Notes under the pieces: model-generated
What the model was told of the DNA's origin: nothing
Seen by the model: only the letters and a program-made list of their open reading frames with translations
The model's database searches: none
NCBI GenBank assembly: GCA_036852015.1
Contig: JAANDG010000041.1
Location: 372,001 to 436,000, forward strand
Origin: Pelodera strongyloides
Taxonomy: Eukaryota > Nematoda > Chromadorea > Rhabditida > Rhabditidae
Reading direction: 5' to 3'
DNA length: 64,000 nt
Shown: piece after piece, positions 24,101 through 35,866 of the stretch
Layout of the letters: each line of letters starts with the position of its first letter
Numbering within the stretch: the stretch's first letter is position 1
Translations under genes and position numbers: made by a program

Positions 24101-26486
24101 TACAAAGGCTCAAGTTCAAATCATCGAAAAAAGCCTACACCGGCACACAAAGGAATCCTTATGATACGCACACACCGCATCACTGAGAGCCGATGAGTTG
24201 CGCGCCGCACCATTTCGGGAAACAAAATGCGCGCCGCAAAGGAAGGGGAAACAAAATGCGCGCGGAATAGAAATGGCGCGCAAAGTGTTTCCCGAAAAGG
24301 TGCGGAAACGGTGCGGAAATGGTGCGGGGCGCAACTTGCGCCCCGCACCATTTCCGCACCTTTTCGGCAACGGTTTTGAAAGCGCTCGGAGGATCTGCCG
24401 TAAGTGCAGTTGTTGTACTAATATTTTTCCGCAAGCACAGATCTCACATGTGTTCTAAGACCGAGTGGTCTAAGGCGCTGTTCAGGGAAAGTATCTAACA
24501 AGAGTGTAGGGTTCGAATCCAACACATTGCTTTCTTTTTGCAGTTGCTACTTTTCCCGCACCGTTTCCGCACCTTTTCGGCAACGGTTTGGGGGTGTTTC
24601 CCGCAACAGTTTGGGGGTGTTTCCCGCACCAAAACGGCAACCGGAGGGAGTGAAAAAACTTTTGCGGCGCGCATCAAATTCTTTTGCGGGAAACACCCCC
24701 AAACTGTTGCCGCGCGCAAGTCTTGAGTTTCGTTGCACTTTCATGACCGAAGAAGGATGCAGACATCAAACACAAAAAAAGGAACCTTATTAATAGATCC
24801 AGATGAGAATTCTAGAAAAATACTCCCTATGCAAAGTTCGGTGTTATTTTATAATGTCCTTTTGAGGTATCATTGCATGTCAATATCCGTAGCGCACCTT
24901 TTCCCACTGTCACAAAAAAATCATTACATTAAAAAGAAACTCTTTTGGAGGCGAATCCGTTTATGTGCTCATCTGATATTATATTATGCTTTTGTTCAAG
25001 GATCCTTGGTGGAGCAGTTGTGCTTCAATGATGAAACAAACATGTTGGCTGGAATAGCTGACGGGAAGGTAAGTTGTGTAATCTACGTTCGTTGAACCCA
25101 CGAAAGTTCGATTATTTTTTTCCTTTATAATATTGTATATCAATTTCAGATCATGATTTGGACGAACCCATCGCTCGTGTTTAGTGATAGAGATCTCCTG
25201 GATAGGGCGATAATGGAGAAACCCGTCGCCGGTCTTGGAAAATTTCCACACCTTCTGAGGTATGGAGTTAATACGTAACCAATACAATCACTCAATTTTG
25301 TCGGAAACAAAAACTGTCCGGTACCAAATGAAAGAAATAGCTGATTATCCTGTGTTATTTATAATCAAGAACGAAATAAAATCGTCTTAGTTTCACTGGC
25401 ACCCGCGTGATCCTTCGCCGATCTGATGGCTCGTTGGTGCCCTGTACAATTTCTCCCTTCCCGGCTGCACTATTGAGTTACGTGAATAATTCAAAATGGG
25501 ATCAGGCAATTAGACTTTGCAGGCAGATTAAGGTAATTTTCTTGCTTCCACGAAAGAGTAACTTTGAACTACTTTTGAAGTGCAGAGCTATCATTTTAAG
25601 AGATACATTTAATTCAGAATGACGCTCTGTGGGCGACACTGGCTGGAATGGCTGCCAATGCCAAGAATTTATACGCGGCTGAAATTGCCTATGGAGCGCT
25701 TGATGAGGTAGGCAGCGTAGCAGTGCAAATGATTAGCGTAAAATTTCAAAGGGCCGACGAATATTCGACCTGTTGTTTTCAGGGTGAAAAAGTCCAATAT
25801 TTGGCAGAAGCCCGTCTTACATCCAGTAAGGACGTCAGAGCGGCATTACTCGTACTGCTCACAGGAAAGGTATTCTGTTCAGCTATTGTAACTACACGAC
25901 GAAAATCTTCAAATTGAATTGCAACATGCAAATTCGAGCCGTTTTAGGTCAGTGATGCTGACGCAATGCTCGAACGCAGCGGTAACATATTTCGCGCAAT
26001 AATGCTCAACATTAGCATGTTCCGATTTGAGAGGTAGGCAACGTTATTAAATAATTCTGCAATCAATCAGAAATGTATGGACACCTTTTTCATAAAAAAA
26101 TCCCAAATCATTGAAGAGCACTGAGTTTGGCTGTAAAGCACAATATGCACGTGGAGACAGTGCTCGGATACAGGCAACGATACCTACAACAGTTCAATCG
26201 ACAGGAAAACAATCCGAAATTCTTGGAGCAATTGAGCAAGGTGACTATCGAGCAAATACGATCCAGAAAGGAGCGTATTCCCAAACAGTTAGACATTCGT
26301 TATTCTCCAAGCACTAAGAGTACTAAGAGACAATTACTACGATATCAGCTTTTAATTAAATTTTATTCCCGTTTCCGGACATTACTAGATTTTTATGCAC
26401 GCAATTTTTTTTCTTCATTTTAGGTCGAAGTCGACTGGGACCACATAAATGAAATGATTGCGGCAGATCGGGAAAAAGAGAAATAA
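21178..26486 (+). CDS. IFT80: Intraflagellar transport protein 80 (IFT-B WD40 protein)
   Basis: There are 21 exons: 21178-21239, 21391-21492, 21655-21740, 21821-21931, 22093-22256, 22343-22447, 22574-22711, 22826-22950, 23050-23226, 23327-23401, 23476-23581, 23686-23802, 23907-24042, 25001-25068, 25150-25259, 25391-25532, 25618-25707, 25783-25869, 25948-26033, 26117-26240, 26424-26486. They total 2274 nt, giving 757 aa (human IFT80 is 777), in phase throughout. WD40 repeats fill the first half (GEDCKFKVWDSFGR, ITSLAWSPDGSLFVVG, LRLCDKAG). A second propeller follows, and then the helical tail (WDQAIRLCRQIK, ALSLAVKHNMHVETVLGYRQ). By family knowledge it is a component of IFT-B, needed to build cilia (CHE-2 in C. 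elegans). Most introns are 50-150 bp; intron 13 (24043-25000) is 958 bp and holds an insertion. A TTTCAG acceptor sits 3 nt before the ATG. An AATAAA lies near 26501. Confidence 0.96.
24310..24360. repeat. Perfect 25-bp-arm hairpin with a 1-nt loop
   Basis: GGTGCGGAAATGGTGCGG and the following GCGCAA are mirrored exactly as reverse complement around a single C at 24335. The stem is about two-thirds G+C. Confidence 0.9.
24451..24530 (+). pseudogene. tRNA-Leu-like relic with intact A and B boxes
   Basis: The A-box region AGACCGAGTGGTCTAAGGCG and an exact B box GGTTCGAATCC (24510-24520) are spaced as in class II tRNAs, and TTCAGG stands where a Leu(CAG) anticodon loop would be. The acceptor stem and the anticodon stem do not pair, so it is not a working tRNA. 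It may be a decayed tRNA or the head of a SINE, and could still attract Pol III. Confidence 0.6.
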
Positions 26487-28378
26487 TTATGAGATATTTA
26501 ATAAAATGTACATAATAAATATATTTTTTTATTTGTTCTACTGATGTTGTACCGATTGACTACTTGTTAAATAAAGTGCCTCTTCTTATTTGTTTATAAA
26601 TGCAGATGGGGGGCTTCGAAGTGAAGGCTTTTCTCAGTAACGTTTGCAGTTAACTAAACACTTCATGATGTAATTTCTCGCAGCTTGCTTGCAGCACTAT
26701 TAATTACCTTGTATTTCTGGAGACTTTTGAAGAAATACAATTTGAAAGGAACAAACTTACAGCCGTGTACAACTACAGACGTGTACAAATGACAACGGTC
26801 ACTGGGACAACGCGGGTTTTGGATTCTGGCGGAGTTATTCAAACACAATGTGACAGTTGGTAGGGGAGGAAGACAAACGACGGAGAACTCCAATACGCCT
26901 ACTCGAAACTACAAATGACGAAAATTAAAAAGAAAACACTAACATAATGGTGTCTCTTTGAGGAATTTGCTGTTTTATTGAAAAGAACGATTCGGAAGAG
27001 ACAAAGAAATTCTATACATAATTGCGCGCTAATACATTAAACAAGAAATCGTTCAGGACTTAAATGCCTACTTGCCATATTGTCATGAGAGCCTTGATGA
27101 AAATAGTATTATATAAAGGAGAAAGGTTGGTCGGCAACGAAAATTAGAATATCTAGCGTCTTCGGATATCAAAAGAGAACCTGCGCTTGTGACTGCCCCA
27201 ACCACCGAACCACCCCATTCCATTACGCATTGAGTTAAACGCAGTGAATTTTGATAGAATTCCCGAAGACATATCTATGATCAAACGCTACACAAGAAAT
27301 TAGTTCCAGTAAGGATTGTTTCGCAACGAAAGCCTTTCTTTTTTGCAAGAACAATGCCTATTCAGACACTAGATTTTCAATCGTATAAATTCCGGGGCCC
27401 TTCCGGAATTTAGGTTAACGTAATTGAGCTTTATCACCAAGCGGGGAACAGTACAATATGGCATGCGGCACCCTCAATTTCAAATGGCTGTAGCTTTTCC
27501 TCGTGTAGTGTTATTTGTCACCCTTACTGTATAGAACAAAATGTGCATTTTGTTTTGCGTAAAACGAAATTGAGTCCGTACTAAAAGTTGCACTTGAAAA
27601 CGCGCGAGCCCAAGTTCTGTTCCTATCCCTGCCGCAAGGCACGCTAAAATAAGCTGACAACTGCGAACAACCAACACGATAAAGCATCAGAGGACCGTTT
27701 TTCAAGAGGACCCAAGAGTTCACAGTTCAATGGAGAAGACCAACAAGAAGACTTTGCCACAATACCAGTTGAAATTATTCGGCAGAAGACAGAAATACAA
27801 ATCAATTCGCTGATTTTACAAACAAAACACCCCAAACCACTATATACAATGTTCCCCTTTATACCACAGCCAACAACAATGTTTCGACATGTGTGGCTGT
27901 TGGAAGCACGCCACAATAGCCACTTCCATTTGATAGCCCATCGAGGTAAACTCGTCTTGGCTACCAGAAAAAAAAAACACAAAACGAGCATCATTCGATG
28001 TTTCATCGCACGCACTATAAATTACTTGATATGCGTTCGTTTCTCTGCGGACGATTCGCGGGATATACATCGTGATTCGAATCGATCGATGTAAAAAGAA
28101 GGTGCAGGTAGACAACAGCAAAATCAACAATTTTTATTAAAACACAAACACAAAAAGACGGCGCGGCTCCCGGCAGGAAGAAGTTTCTGAAAGAAAACTG
28201 AATAAGAACTGCGAACATGACATAGGTTATAAAGCTGCTTCTAGCACAAAATAAGAATAAGTACTGCGTAAGACTGCAAAAAGGTGTGATGTGATTGAAC
28301 GAACGTCTGATGTACGTTTGAAATGATTAACACAGCACTTGCGCAAGACACATACTGACGAAGACTAAGTTCAAAACC
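26487..28378. other. Convergent intergenic region (1.9 kb)
   Basis: It lies between the end of IFT80 and the last exon supported for the minus-strand orphan gene. Two AATAAA signals (about 26501 and 26569) follow IFT80. If the GTGAGG donor at the end of the orphan gene's last modelled exon is used, more exons of that gene could lie here, but I could not identify any. Confidence 0.45.
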
Positions 28379-31300
28379 TCACCTCGAAACGAATAGTATG
28401 GGATAAAATGCACGGCAGATGACCGAAGAAAACATCAAAGTCGAGAGAGCAAAGGCAAACGGGGGTGAGATCCTGAAAAGAAAGGCAAATTAAATAGGTA
28501 TGCCCACAACACCCACATCGCTTTTGCCCAATGCTTTCGATTGGGGAACTAAGAAAAAAAAAACTCACCGAAGAAAACAATGATTAAAGACACTAGAGGG
28601 AGAGACATCATTCGGAAACAACCCAATTACGTATAAGCTTATGTGCGCAGCTCTTACATAAAACCGCCTACGGAACCGAAGAACAACAGAACAAACACTG
28701 ACCTTTTAAACAAGTAACCTGAGAAATGAACTCATCCAGAAGAAACAAAAAAGGAGGTACATAGGTAGCATCTGAAAACAACTCCAAAATATATATAACG
28801 TACTGCTATCTACGGGAGGACATTGGAAAGATCATACTGTAACACAAGACATCTTAACACCAAACACATATTGCGTGTTTACTTTGGACTGTGTGCTAAC
28901 CACTGAGTAGAAAAAATACACCACAGCACGGTACTTGAATTATGAACTTAACAATTGACAAAACTCAGCAGCGCATTGTGCGGCATCCAAAAATTTTACA
29001 GTGTTATTTAAACACGTATAATTTACAGAGTTATTTAACACGTCATTTAAACAACATAAGAACCAACCTGAGACAACTTATATGTGGTATATCAGAATGG
29101 CCTCGAATGGGTGTGCGATTCGAAGAGCCAACCAGTTGCGATCCAGAAGCGACAAATGAAAACTCTGAAAAAATCAACATAGAGCAGTTTCTTAGTTCCC
29201 CAATGCTTTCGATTGGGGAACTAAGAAAAAAAAAACTCACCGAAGAAAACAATGATTAAAGACACTAGAGGGAGAGACATCATTCGGAAACAACCCAATT
29301 ACGTATAAGCTTATGTGCGCAGCTCTTACATAAAACCGCCTACGGAACCGAAGAACAACAGAACAAACACTGACCTTTTAAACAAGTAACCTGAGAAATG
29401 AACTCATCCAGAAGAAACAAAAAAGGAGGTACATAGGTAGCATCTGAAAACAACTCCAAAATATATATAACGTACTGCTATCTACGGGAGGACATTGGAA
29501 AGATCATACTGTAACACAAGACATCTTAACACCAAACACATATTGCGTGTTTACTTTGGACTGTGTGCTAACCACTGAGTAGAAAAAATACACCACAGCA
29601 CGGTACTTGAATTATGAACTTAACAATTGACAAAACTCAGCAGCGCATTGTGCGGCATCCAAAAATTTTACAGTGTTATTTAAACACGTATAGTTTACAG
29701 TGTTATTTAACACGTCATTTAAACAACATAAGAACCAACCTGAGACAACTTATATGTGGTATATCAGAATGGCTTCGAATGGGTGTGCGATTCGAAGAGC
29801 CAACCAGTTGCGATCCAGAAGCGACAAATGAAAACTCTGAAAAAATCAACATAGAGCAGTTTCTTAGTTCCCGAATGCTTTCGATTGGGGAACTAAGAAA
29901 AAAAACTCACCGAAGAAAACAATGATTAAAGACACTAGAGGGAGATACATCATTCGGAAACAACCCAATTACGTATAAGCTTATGTGCGCAGCTCCTACA
30001 TAAAACCGCCTACGGAACCGAAGAACAACAGAACAAACACTGACCTTTTAAACAAGTAACCTGAGAAATGAACTCATCCAGAAGAAACAAAAAAGGAGGT
30101 ACATAGGTAGCATCTGAAAACAACTCCAAAATATATATAACGTACTGCTATCTACGGGAGGACATTGGAAAGATCATACTGTAACACAAGACATCTTAAC
30201 ACCAAACACATATTGCGTGTTTACTTTGGACTGTGTGCTAACCACTGAGTAGAAAAAATACACCACAGCACGGTACTTGAATTATGAACTTAACAATTGA
30301 CAAAACTCAGCAGCGCATTGTGCGGCACCCAAAAATTTTACAGTGTTATTTAAACACGTATAATTTACAGTGTTATTTAACACGTCATTTGAACAACATA
30401 AGAACCAACCTGAGACAACTTATATGTGCTATATCAGAATGGCCTCGAATGGGTGTGCGATTCGAAGAGCCAACCAGTTGTGATGCAGAAGCGACAAATG
30501 AAAACTCTGGAAAAATCAACATAGAGCAGTTTCAACTACAGAACCAATTCAACGAACCGCAGTTGGAATCAAAACAATAGACCAATGTGTCTGTAAAGAG
30601 GACGCATTTCAGCTAGCACGCAATTTCCATTTGAACAAAAGCAAGCAATCGAAGGTTGGTTCTTATGTTGGTTTGGTTGTTTGGTTAGGTTTGTTGAAAT
30701 AACACCCTTCAAACTACTTTTGCAAGGAAACAATAGAAAGGACTCACCTTCAGACATGTTGTATAAATATAGCTGGTGATCGTGGTTCAGAAATTCGAAA
30801 GCACTTCCCATTTGGAACAGATTCGGAAGGTAGAGGACACCTGAAACAAAAAAATGTGCCGCATGGTGGAGCAAACAAACGGCATGTTATTAATACAAGT
30901 TTAATGATGCGAAAGGAAACCAACCTACTTTAATACTAACGGTTACAAGGTTGTCAAAACGTCTGGAGAAGAAAACCTGAAAAAATCATCCAGTTGTATG
31001 ACTCCAACTGGGAAACGAAAGTGAATATACCAACACTGGAAGAGTCATTGAAACAAAACACGTGCTGCGTAGAACGACAGCCTTTGAATAAAAATGGCGA
31101 ACATGTTAACTGATACCAAAGAAACCAACCTATTTAAAAATCGACGGTACCGAACGGCAGTAATTGTGATACAGTAAAACACTGCTGTAGAAAGAATTCT
31201 GAAAAAATTTCATACACTTACTACGTGTGTAATTCAATGGTTCGAAAACAAATTGGAATCTGAAAGTGAATGTGCCCAAACCGTCAGCAAAGTTAACCTA

Positions 31301-32302
31301 AAGACAACCAACACGCCACTGGACTGACTGAATGAGAGATTTTGTTCCGAGGAGTGGATTTTCTGAATTTACTCCTCATAGCATAAACGAAGACAAAAAA
31401 AAACAAAATGGCCTCACCTTTTAAAATGAATTGGGATGGCCGGGAGCGCATTAACTCAGCTTCTACTCTGCAATGTGGAGAATAAACATAAAGGAGCACC
31501 CACAAAATAAGGTGACAAATAATTACTATTCCCCACAACCAAACAGTCAGGTGCATTTTAATTTAAGTAGAAACGAATGTTGTGTTTGACAAATAAATAA
31601 AGAACGGACGCCGAAGTACTCACCAAATTCGTCGGCCTTAGCCTTGCCAGCCAAGTTCTCCGACTTGCGCGCTCTATAACCACCACGAGGGCCGCAATAC
31701 TTGACATTCTGGTTGTAATGCGAGGCAGCTGAAATAGCCGCAACGTTGAGAACGTCCAAAACCCCCTGTTATTTCCAATAACTTCATACACCAAAAGGAG
31801 TGACGTAGTCAATAATGAAATACATACTTGTGATGTTCGCGTGAATGACAATCGCATACTGGTCGATGTCGGCGCACCATTGCTGCGGTCCGCAAGACGG
31901 CTCGGTCTTCAGACGCGCATCGACGATTACTCCATCGTCCTCTGAAATGTGTTTATCATTCTTGGTCGATACGACCACGCACAACCAAATAGAATATCTT
32001 AGTGAGCAATATGACTGAAACTCTATAAAGAAATAAAGCAAAACCAACGGATAGTGAATCCTCTGATCTCAATATTGGGATCTTCCGTATCCGAGTCGAC
32101 GGGCACCGAAAATTCTCCTTTCACCAGGAACTTGATGTCAACCGTAGAGTCGCGCTAAACAGGCATAATCAAAACATAAATGCTTAGTAAAATATGAAAT
32201 AAAATAGAAAAAATCTAAATAAATTATTACCTTGATAGATCCCAAGTTGACCCTCATCTCATCTCGAGCGGAAGAGCGAGCGGTGACAATATGGAGAGCC
32301 AT
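28379..32302 (-). CDS. Unrecognised protein with consistent multi-exon structure (orphan gene)
   Basis: Exons (minus): 32302-32231, 32154-32049, 31941-31828, 31728-31624, 31465-31418, 30840-30748, then one of three near-identical 97-nt exons (30506-30410, 29836-29740 or 29164-29068), then 28472-28379 (TGA). Every junction keeps phase. The start reads MALHIVTARSSARDEMRVNLGSIK. The middle contains CGPQQWCADIDQYAIVIHANIT and CGPRGGYRARKSENLAGKAK. The last exon is hydrophobic (PPFAFALSTLMFSSVICRAF). I do not recognise a family; there is no signal peptide at the start, and the Cys spacing and beta-rich pattern give no firm clue. The repeated exon enters in phase 1 and leaves in phase 2, so only one copy can be used per transcript. 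Skipping all three would end the protein as SHPRLPLLSRL. An ATTTTAG acceptor lies 2 nt before the ATG. The 48-nt exon uses a GCAGAG acceptor. Confidence 0.6.
28527..30533. repeat. Three tandem copies of a 672-bp unit
   Basis: Copies begin near 28527, 29199 and 29870. They differ by scattered single bases and an A-run length, so the array is recent. A hairpin (TTCCCCAAT, loop, ATTGGGGAA) marks the copy borders. The left border is AAGTTCCCC-like only from copy 2 on, and the third copy stops about 10 nt short of a fourth border. The array lies in the 3' part of the orphan gene, and each copy carries its candidate 97-nt exon on the minus strand. Confidence 0.95.
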
Positions 32303-34109
32303 CTCTAAAATATAACTCATACAAAGAAAAACAAAGCAAACGAGCGGCGAAAGAAAAAACGGAAAACAACGCAATTTTCGCTGAAAAATGAGGAGAGCCA
32401 ACAACTACGCAAAAAACCAAAAGAACAATCTTTGACCGTCATTTGTTCGCGCGCGTACTTTATTGGACATTTCTCAGCATAATCCGCCAAGTAACAAGGC
32501 ATATAACTTTTTTTATTTGAATTACTTCATAACAACATAATATAACAAATAAAAAAAGGAAAAAAAGCGTAGTTCTGAGTTGAACAACCATTCTCAAGTG
32601 TATGTTTCTTCTAACGGTAAGTGTAAATGAAATGGAAATGAAAGAAATATACATATATTTGTTTCCTTATTACGTCGCAATGTCTTTCCTACGTATCAGC
32701 AAATTGAAAACATTTTAACGGATGGGCTCTCTTTGAACCCCTTACTAGAAAACAGCCAAATTTTGTGAGCACTCGGCTATTTTTTATGTGAATGTGACAG
32801 TTAAGTTTAATATAAAGGAATACTTCATTGAAGAATCCATAGAAAGGTTTTTTCTTCATAGCATGATTAGGTTTCCGAAAGCAATTCCCCATTTTTTGGC
32901 TTACCACTAGATTGTCTTATTGTTAGTGAGAATGTCTAAAATATAACACATACAAATAAAACAAAAGAAACACAAAGCGAGCGGCGAAGGAAAAACCGTC
33001 CTGTGAAGAAGAAAAAAAGGAAATCTCGTTGAAAAATGAGGAGATCCAAAGACTACGCAAAAAAAACGGAAGTACAACCTTTAGGGGCCGAGCCGTCATT
33101 TGTTCGCGCGCGTACTTTGTTGAACATTTCTCATCATGACCAGTATTTATCGTGGAAAATGTGGACTCCTTTAGGTTGGTGTTTTTATAACTTCTGAGCG
33201 CGTGAGTCGAAAAAAAAATATTTGGTGTGTAGGTAATTACTTATTCTATAAAAAAGAGAATCCATAGAAAGGTTTTTCCTTCATAGCATGATTAGGTTTC
33301 CGAAAACAATTCCCCATTTTTTTGGCTTACGACTAGTAATTAAATTGTCTTATTGTTCGTGAGAATACTCTGTTTCTTTTTTATTCAAAGGGCAGTCGGC
33401 TCTTCAACAACTACTCCACGATCCTATTTTTAAACAGATTGTTTTCTACCGCATCCTTATTTGAGCGGGAAAAAATGTCAGGCTTGATATACTGGTTTCT
33501 CAAATAGATAATGCTCCTCACATGTAGATCAGCTTGGCGCCGTGCAGATGTACCTTATAATGGGAATTCCAATTATACTGAAAATTTAGAGTAACTTGAA
33601 ACTACAGGAGAATATATATTTTTTTATTTTCCATATTATATAGGAAGGTTTCGTGCAGAAATACGGTAGTATTGACAGAATCATGCTGAATTTTTGGGAC
33701 ACTTGGAAACCCCATAATGGGAATTGTTGCATGAATTGAACGGGTTCTCGAATGAACGAGCGCGCTACTTTGAAAGTTTCTTCTTCATTTAGTTTCTGCA
33801 ACTCGTTCGCAAATCATCGTAGGTAAGTACAGTGACATCAACATAACTATCTTCAGTTATTAGAGTTTGCACAATATTCCTATTTCCTATGAATAAGTAT
33901 GCCAATTAGATAATGGTGGCGAGTACACTCGCAGCGAACGCGCACAATTCTATAACGCCACCTTCGCGTAAGCACTCTCTTGCAAAAATGTTTGATAAAT
34001 TATTTTGACGCACATTATATGTTTGGATTTTAACCATGTCTGCCAGTTCACTACATGTTCTTCAATATTTTTGCGTTCGATTTTGGCTATAATTTAAGTT
34101 TCAGGTAAT
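32303..34109. other. Divergent intergenic region with two interleaved duplications
   Basis: This lies between the start of the orphan gene (minus) and that of MRPS18B (plus). Block A (about 32303-32480, beginning next to the start codon) reappears diverged at about 32932-33140. Block B (about 32832-32935) reappears at about 33258-33365. The word GTCATTTGTTCGCGCGCGTACTTT is conserved in both A copies. No other gene is visible. Confidence 0.75.
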
Positions 34110-35743
34110 ATGCTGAGTTCCAGTGTTCGGCTAATTTCAAGACGACTTCTTTCTACGTCCAGACTTGCTGCTTGTAAAAAGGTATTTTGTTCTTTAAAAA
34201 TGAAAAGAGACTGGTATTTTTTTGAATAGTTATTTGTTTTTTTTTTCCTCTTTTGTAGGCGTGCTTTTTTTTGATTTTGAAATACGTTGCCTAGTAATTC
34301 CGCTTTTGTCATGTTCGCTTGCGAATTTTACCAGTGTCAATCTTTCAATTGTTTAATTTTAGGATAAAGGCGAAGTGCCTAGTCCGGAAGAAGCCGGTTG
34401 GGCTTTCAATCATATAGAACGGAAAATGGGAATGTACAAACCACGGCACACTGTTGAAGAGCAAATCGATTACATGCGAAGCAAAGGTAACAATTAAATT
34501 TCTGACGTAGTAATAATAAACAATAATGGCATTGTTACACTGGTGTAAGTTTTCTTAATTGCAACCATTTCGCATTTTTAAATCATCGCGTGTATCTGTT
34601 CATTTCAGCCTATGAGGATGCATACAAAAATCAACCGATCTTCCGGTCTTACAAGCGTAACATTAAGGTAGTGTTTTCTTTGTGCATTGAAGGTCAGTCC
34701 TAGCTTTGCCTTTAAACGTTTGCTATTTTATGAGTAATTCGACTTGGAATGTTGTTGCGCCCCTTAGTGCCCTTTGAATAGGACTTGTTCCAACAGAAGC
34801 TCCCGCAGGTATATAAGCCGTAATTACTTTCTTCTTATTCCAGGGCCAATCAATGATCCAACCACCGCCTCGTCTTTTCTGTATCGACAAGCACGGTCGA
34901 TTCAACGTCAACAACGCCTGTCCAGTCTGCCGCGACGAGTATCTATATTTTTCTTATAAGAATCCGGAGCTCATCCTTCAGTTTTTAGCAGGTTCGTTTC
35001 ATTTTCAATAGTCACTATTTATTGGAATAAGCACATAGTTTGCCGTACTTCGGAATGAGTTAAAAAACCTTTATATGTTAGATATACGTGTTTTTGGACG
35101 ATTGTCAGGCGCTTGGGTAAGATTCGAAAAAAAAAGAATCTGAATCGTTTCTTGTCCGTTCATTATTTGCTCATTTAGATGGTACCGATCAGCCGATTGA
35201 TATCCTCAAAAGTGGGCTCTGCAGAGAACAGTACGCAAATTTGAAGGCACAACTTCTCAAAGCTAAGGAACACGGACTGATCACATTTGCTGTCCAATTC
35301 AGAAACTTTGACTACAGACAATACTACGCGTGGTGGAAGACCGAGCCAACTGCACAGGTATGTATTCAAATGTTTGTTGTGTTTGGTATTCTTTAACGCT
35401 GATGTTAAGAAACCTCACTTTGTGTTCTGCCTGGCTGCCAGATCTGTTAAGTAGTATTACTTTATTATATAAATACTAATGAGTCCACTTGTTGGAAATA
35501 TGTTTCGTCATTTGTGGCTCCCATTTGTTTGATAGGCAAGTTCTTTCTGGCAACCATAATGGAGAATGAGAATGTGAACAACCTTGTTAACCTGTCTGTT
35601 TTTAGGCTGCTCGTGCAGGCCTTCGTCTTCAAGACATTCACCCGGATCCATTGGTCTCTTTCCCCACGTTCAAGAGAGATTTCAACAATGACTGGGATCA
35701 GTGGTGGCTTAGGAATGACAAGTTTGCACGCAAAGCAAAATAG
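34110..35743 (+). CDS. MRPS18B: Small ribosomal subunit protein mS40 / MRPS18B, mitochondrial
   Basis: Six exons: 34110-34181, 34363-34486, 34609-34667, 34844-34991, 35179-35357, 35606-35743. They total 720 nt and encode 239 aa, close to the 258 aa of the human protein. The N-terminus MLSSSVRLISRRLLSTSRLA is a typical basic, Ser-rich mitochondrial import sequence. The S18 core is centred near residues 80-140 and contains the zinc-type pair CPVCRDEYLYFSYKNPELI and the later GLCREQYANLKAQL. The C-terminal arm is rich in Trp and Tyr (YYAWWKTEP, WDQWWLRND), like the S18B branch. By family knowledge it is part of the mitochondrial small subunit. A TTTCAG acceptor lies 5 nt before the ATG. A foldback element sits 123 bp after the stop, probably in or just past the 3'UTR. 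Confidence 0.9.
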
Positions 35744-35866
35744 GAACATATCCCCTCAAACACAATTTCTCTTATCTTTTTTTTTTCATATGGCACTGTT
35801 TCAGGTCCAAACTTAATCCATTAATGTTTTAAGCAAAACGGAGGTTTTTGTCGTTATTGCCAGTTA

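Larger units (their letters stand above)
24183..24722. mobile_element. GC-rich foldback-rich insertion in IFT80 intron 13
   Basis: Against an AT-rich intron this block is GC-rich and full of recurring words such as TTTCCGCACCTTTTCGG and GGGTGTTTCCCGCA. It contains a perfect hairpin at 24310-24360 and a 26-bp perfect inverted repeat (24603-24628 against 24685-24710), with a tRNA-like relic between them. No transposase frame is visible and I could not define a target duplication, so edges are approximate. A non-autonomous element, or two elements nested, is the likeliest reading. Confidence 0.6.

Noticed and set aside
24116..24434. Overlapping Arg-rich and Pro-rich open frames on both strands
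   Set aside because: They arise from the GC-rich inverted repeats in the intron, where stop codons are rare on both strands.
28942..30580. Three repeated plus-strand frames starting MNLTIDKTQQRIVRHPKIL
   Set aside because: They are one chance frame copied by the tandem repeat; they lack a promoter or family match, and the opposite strand holds a better splice-bounded exon.
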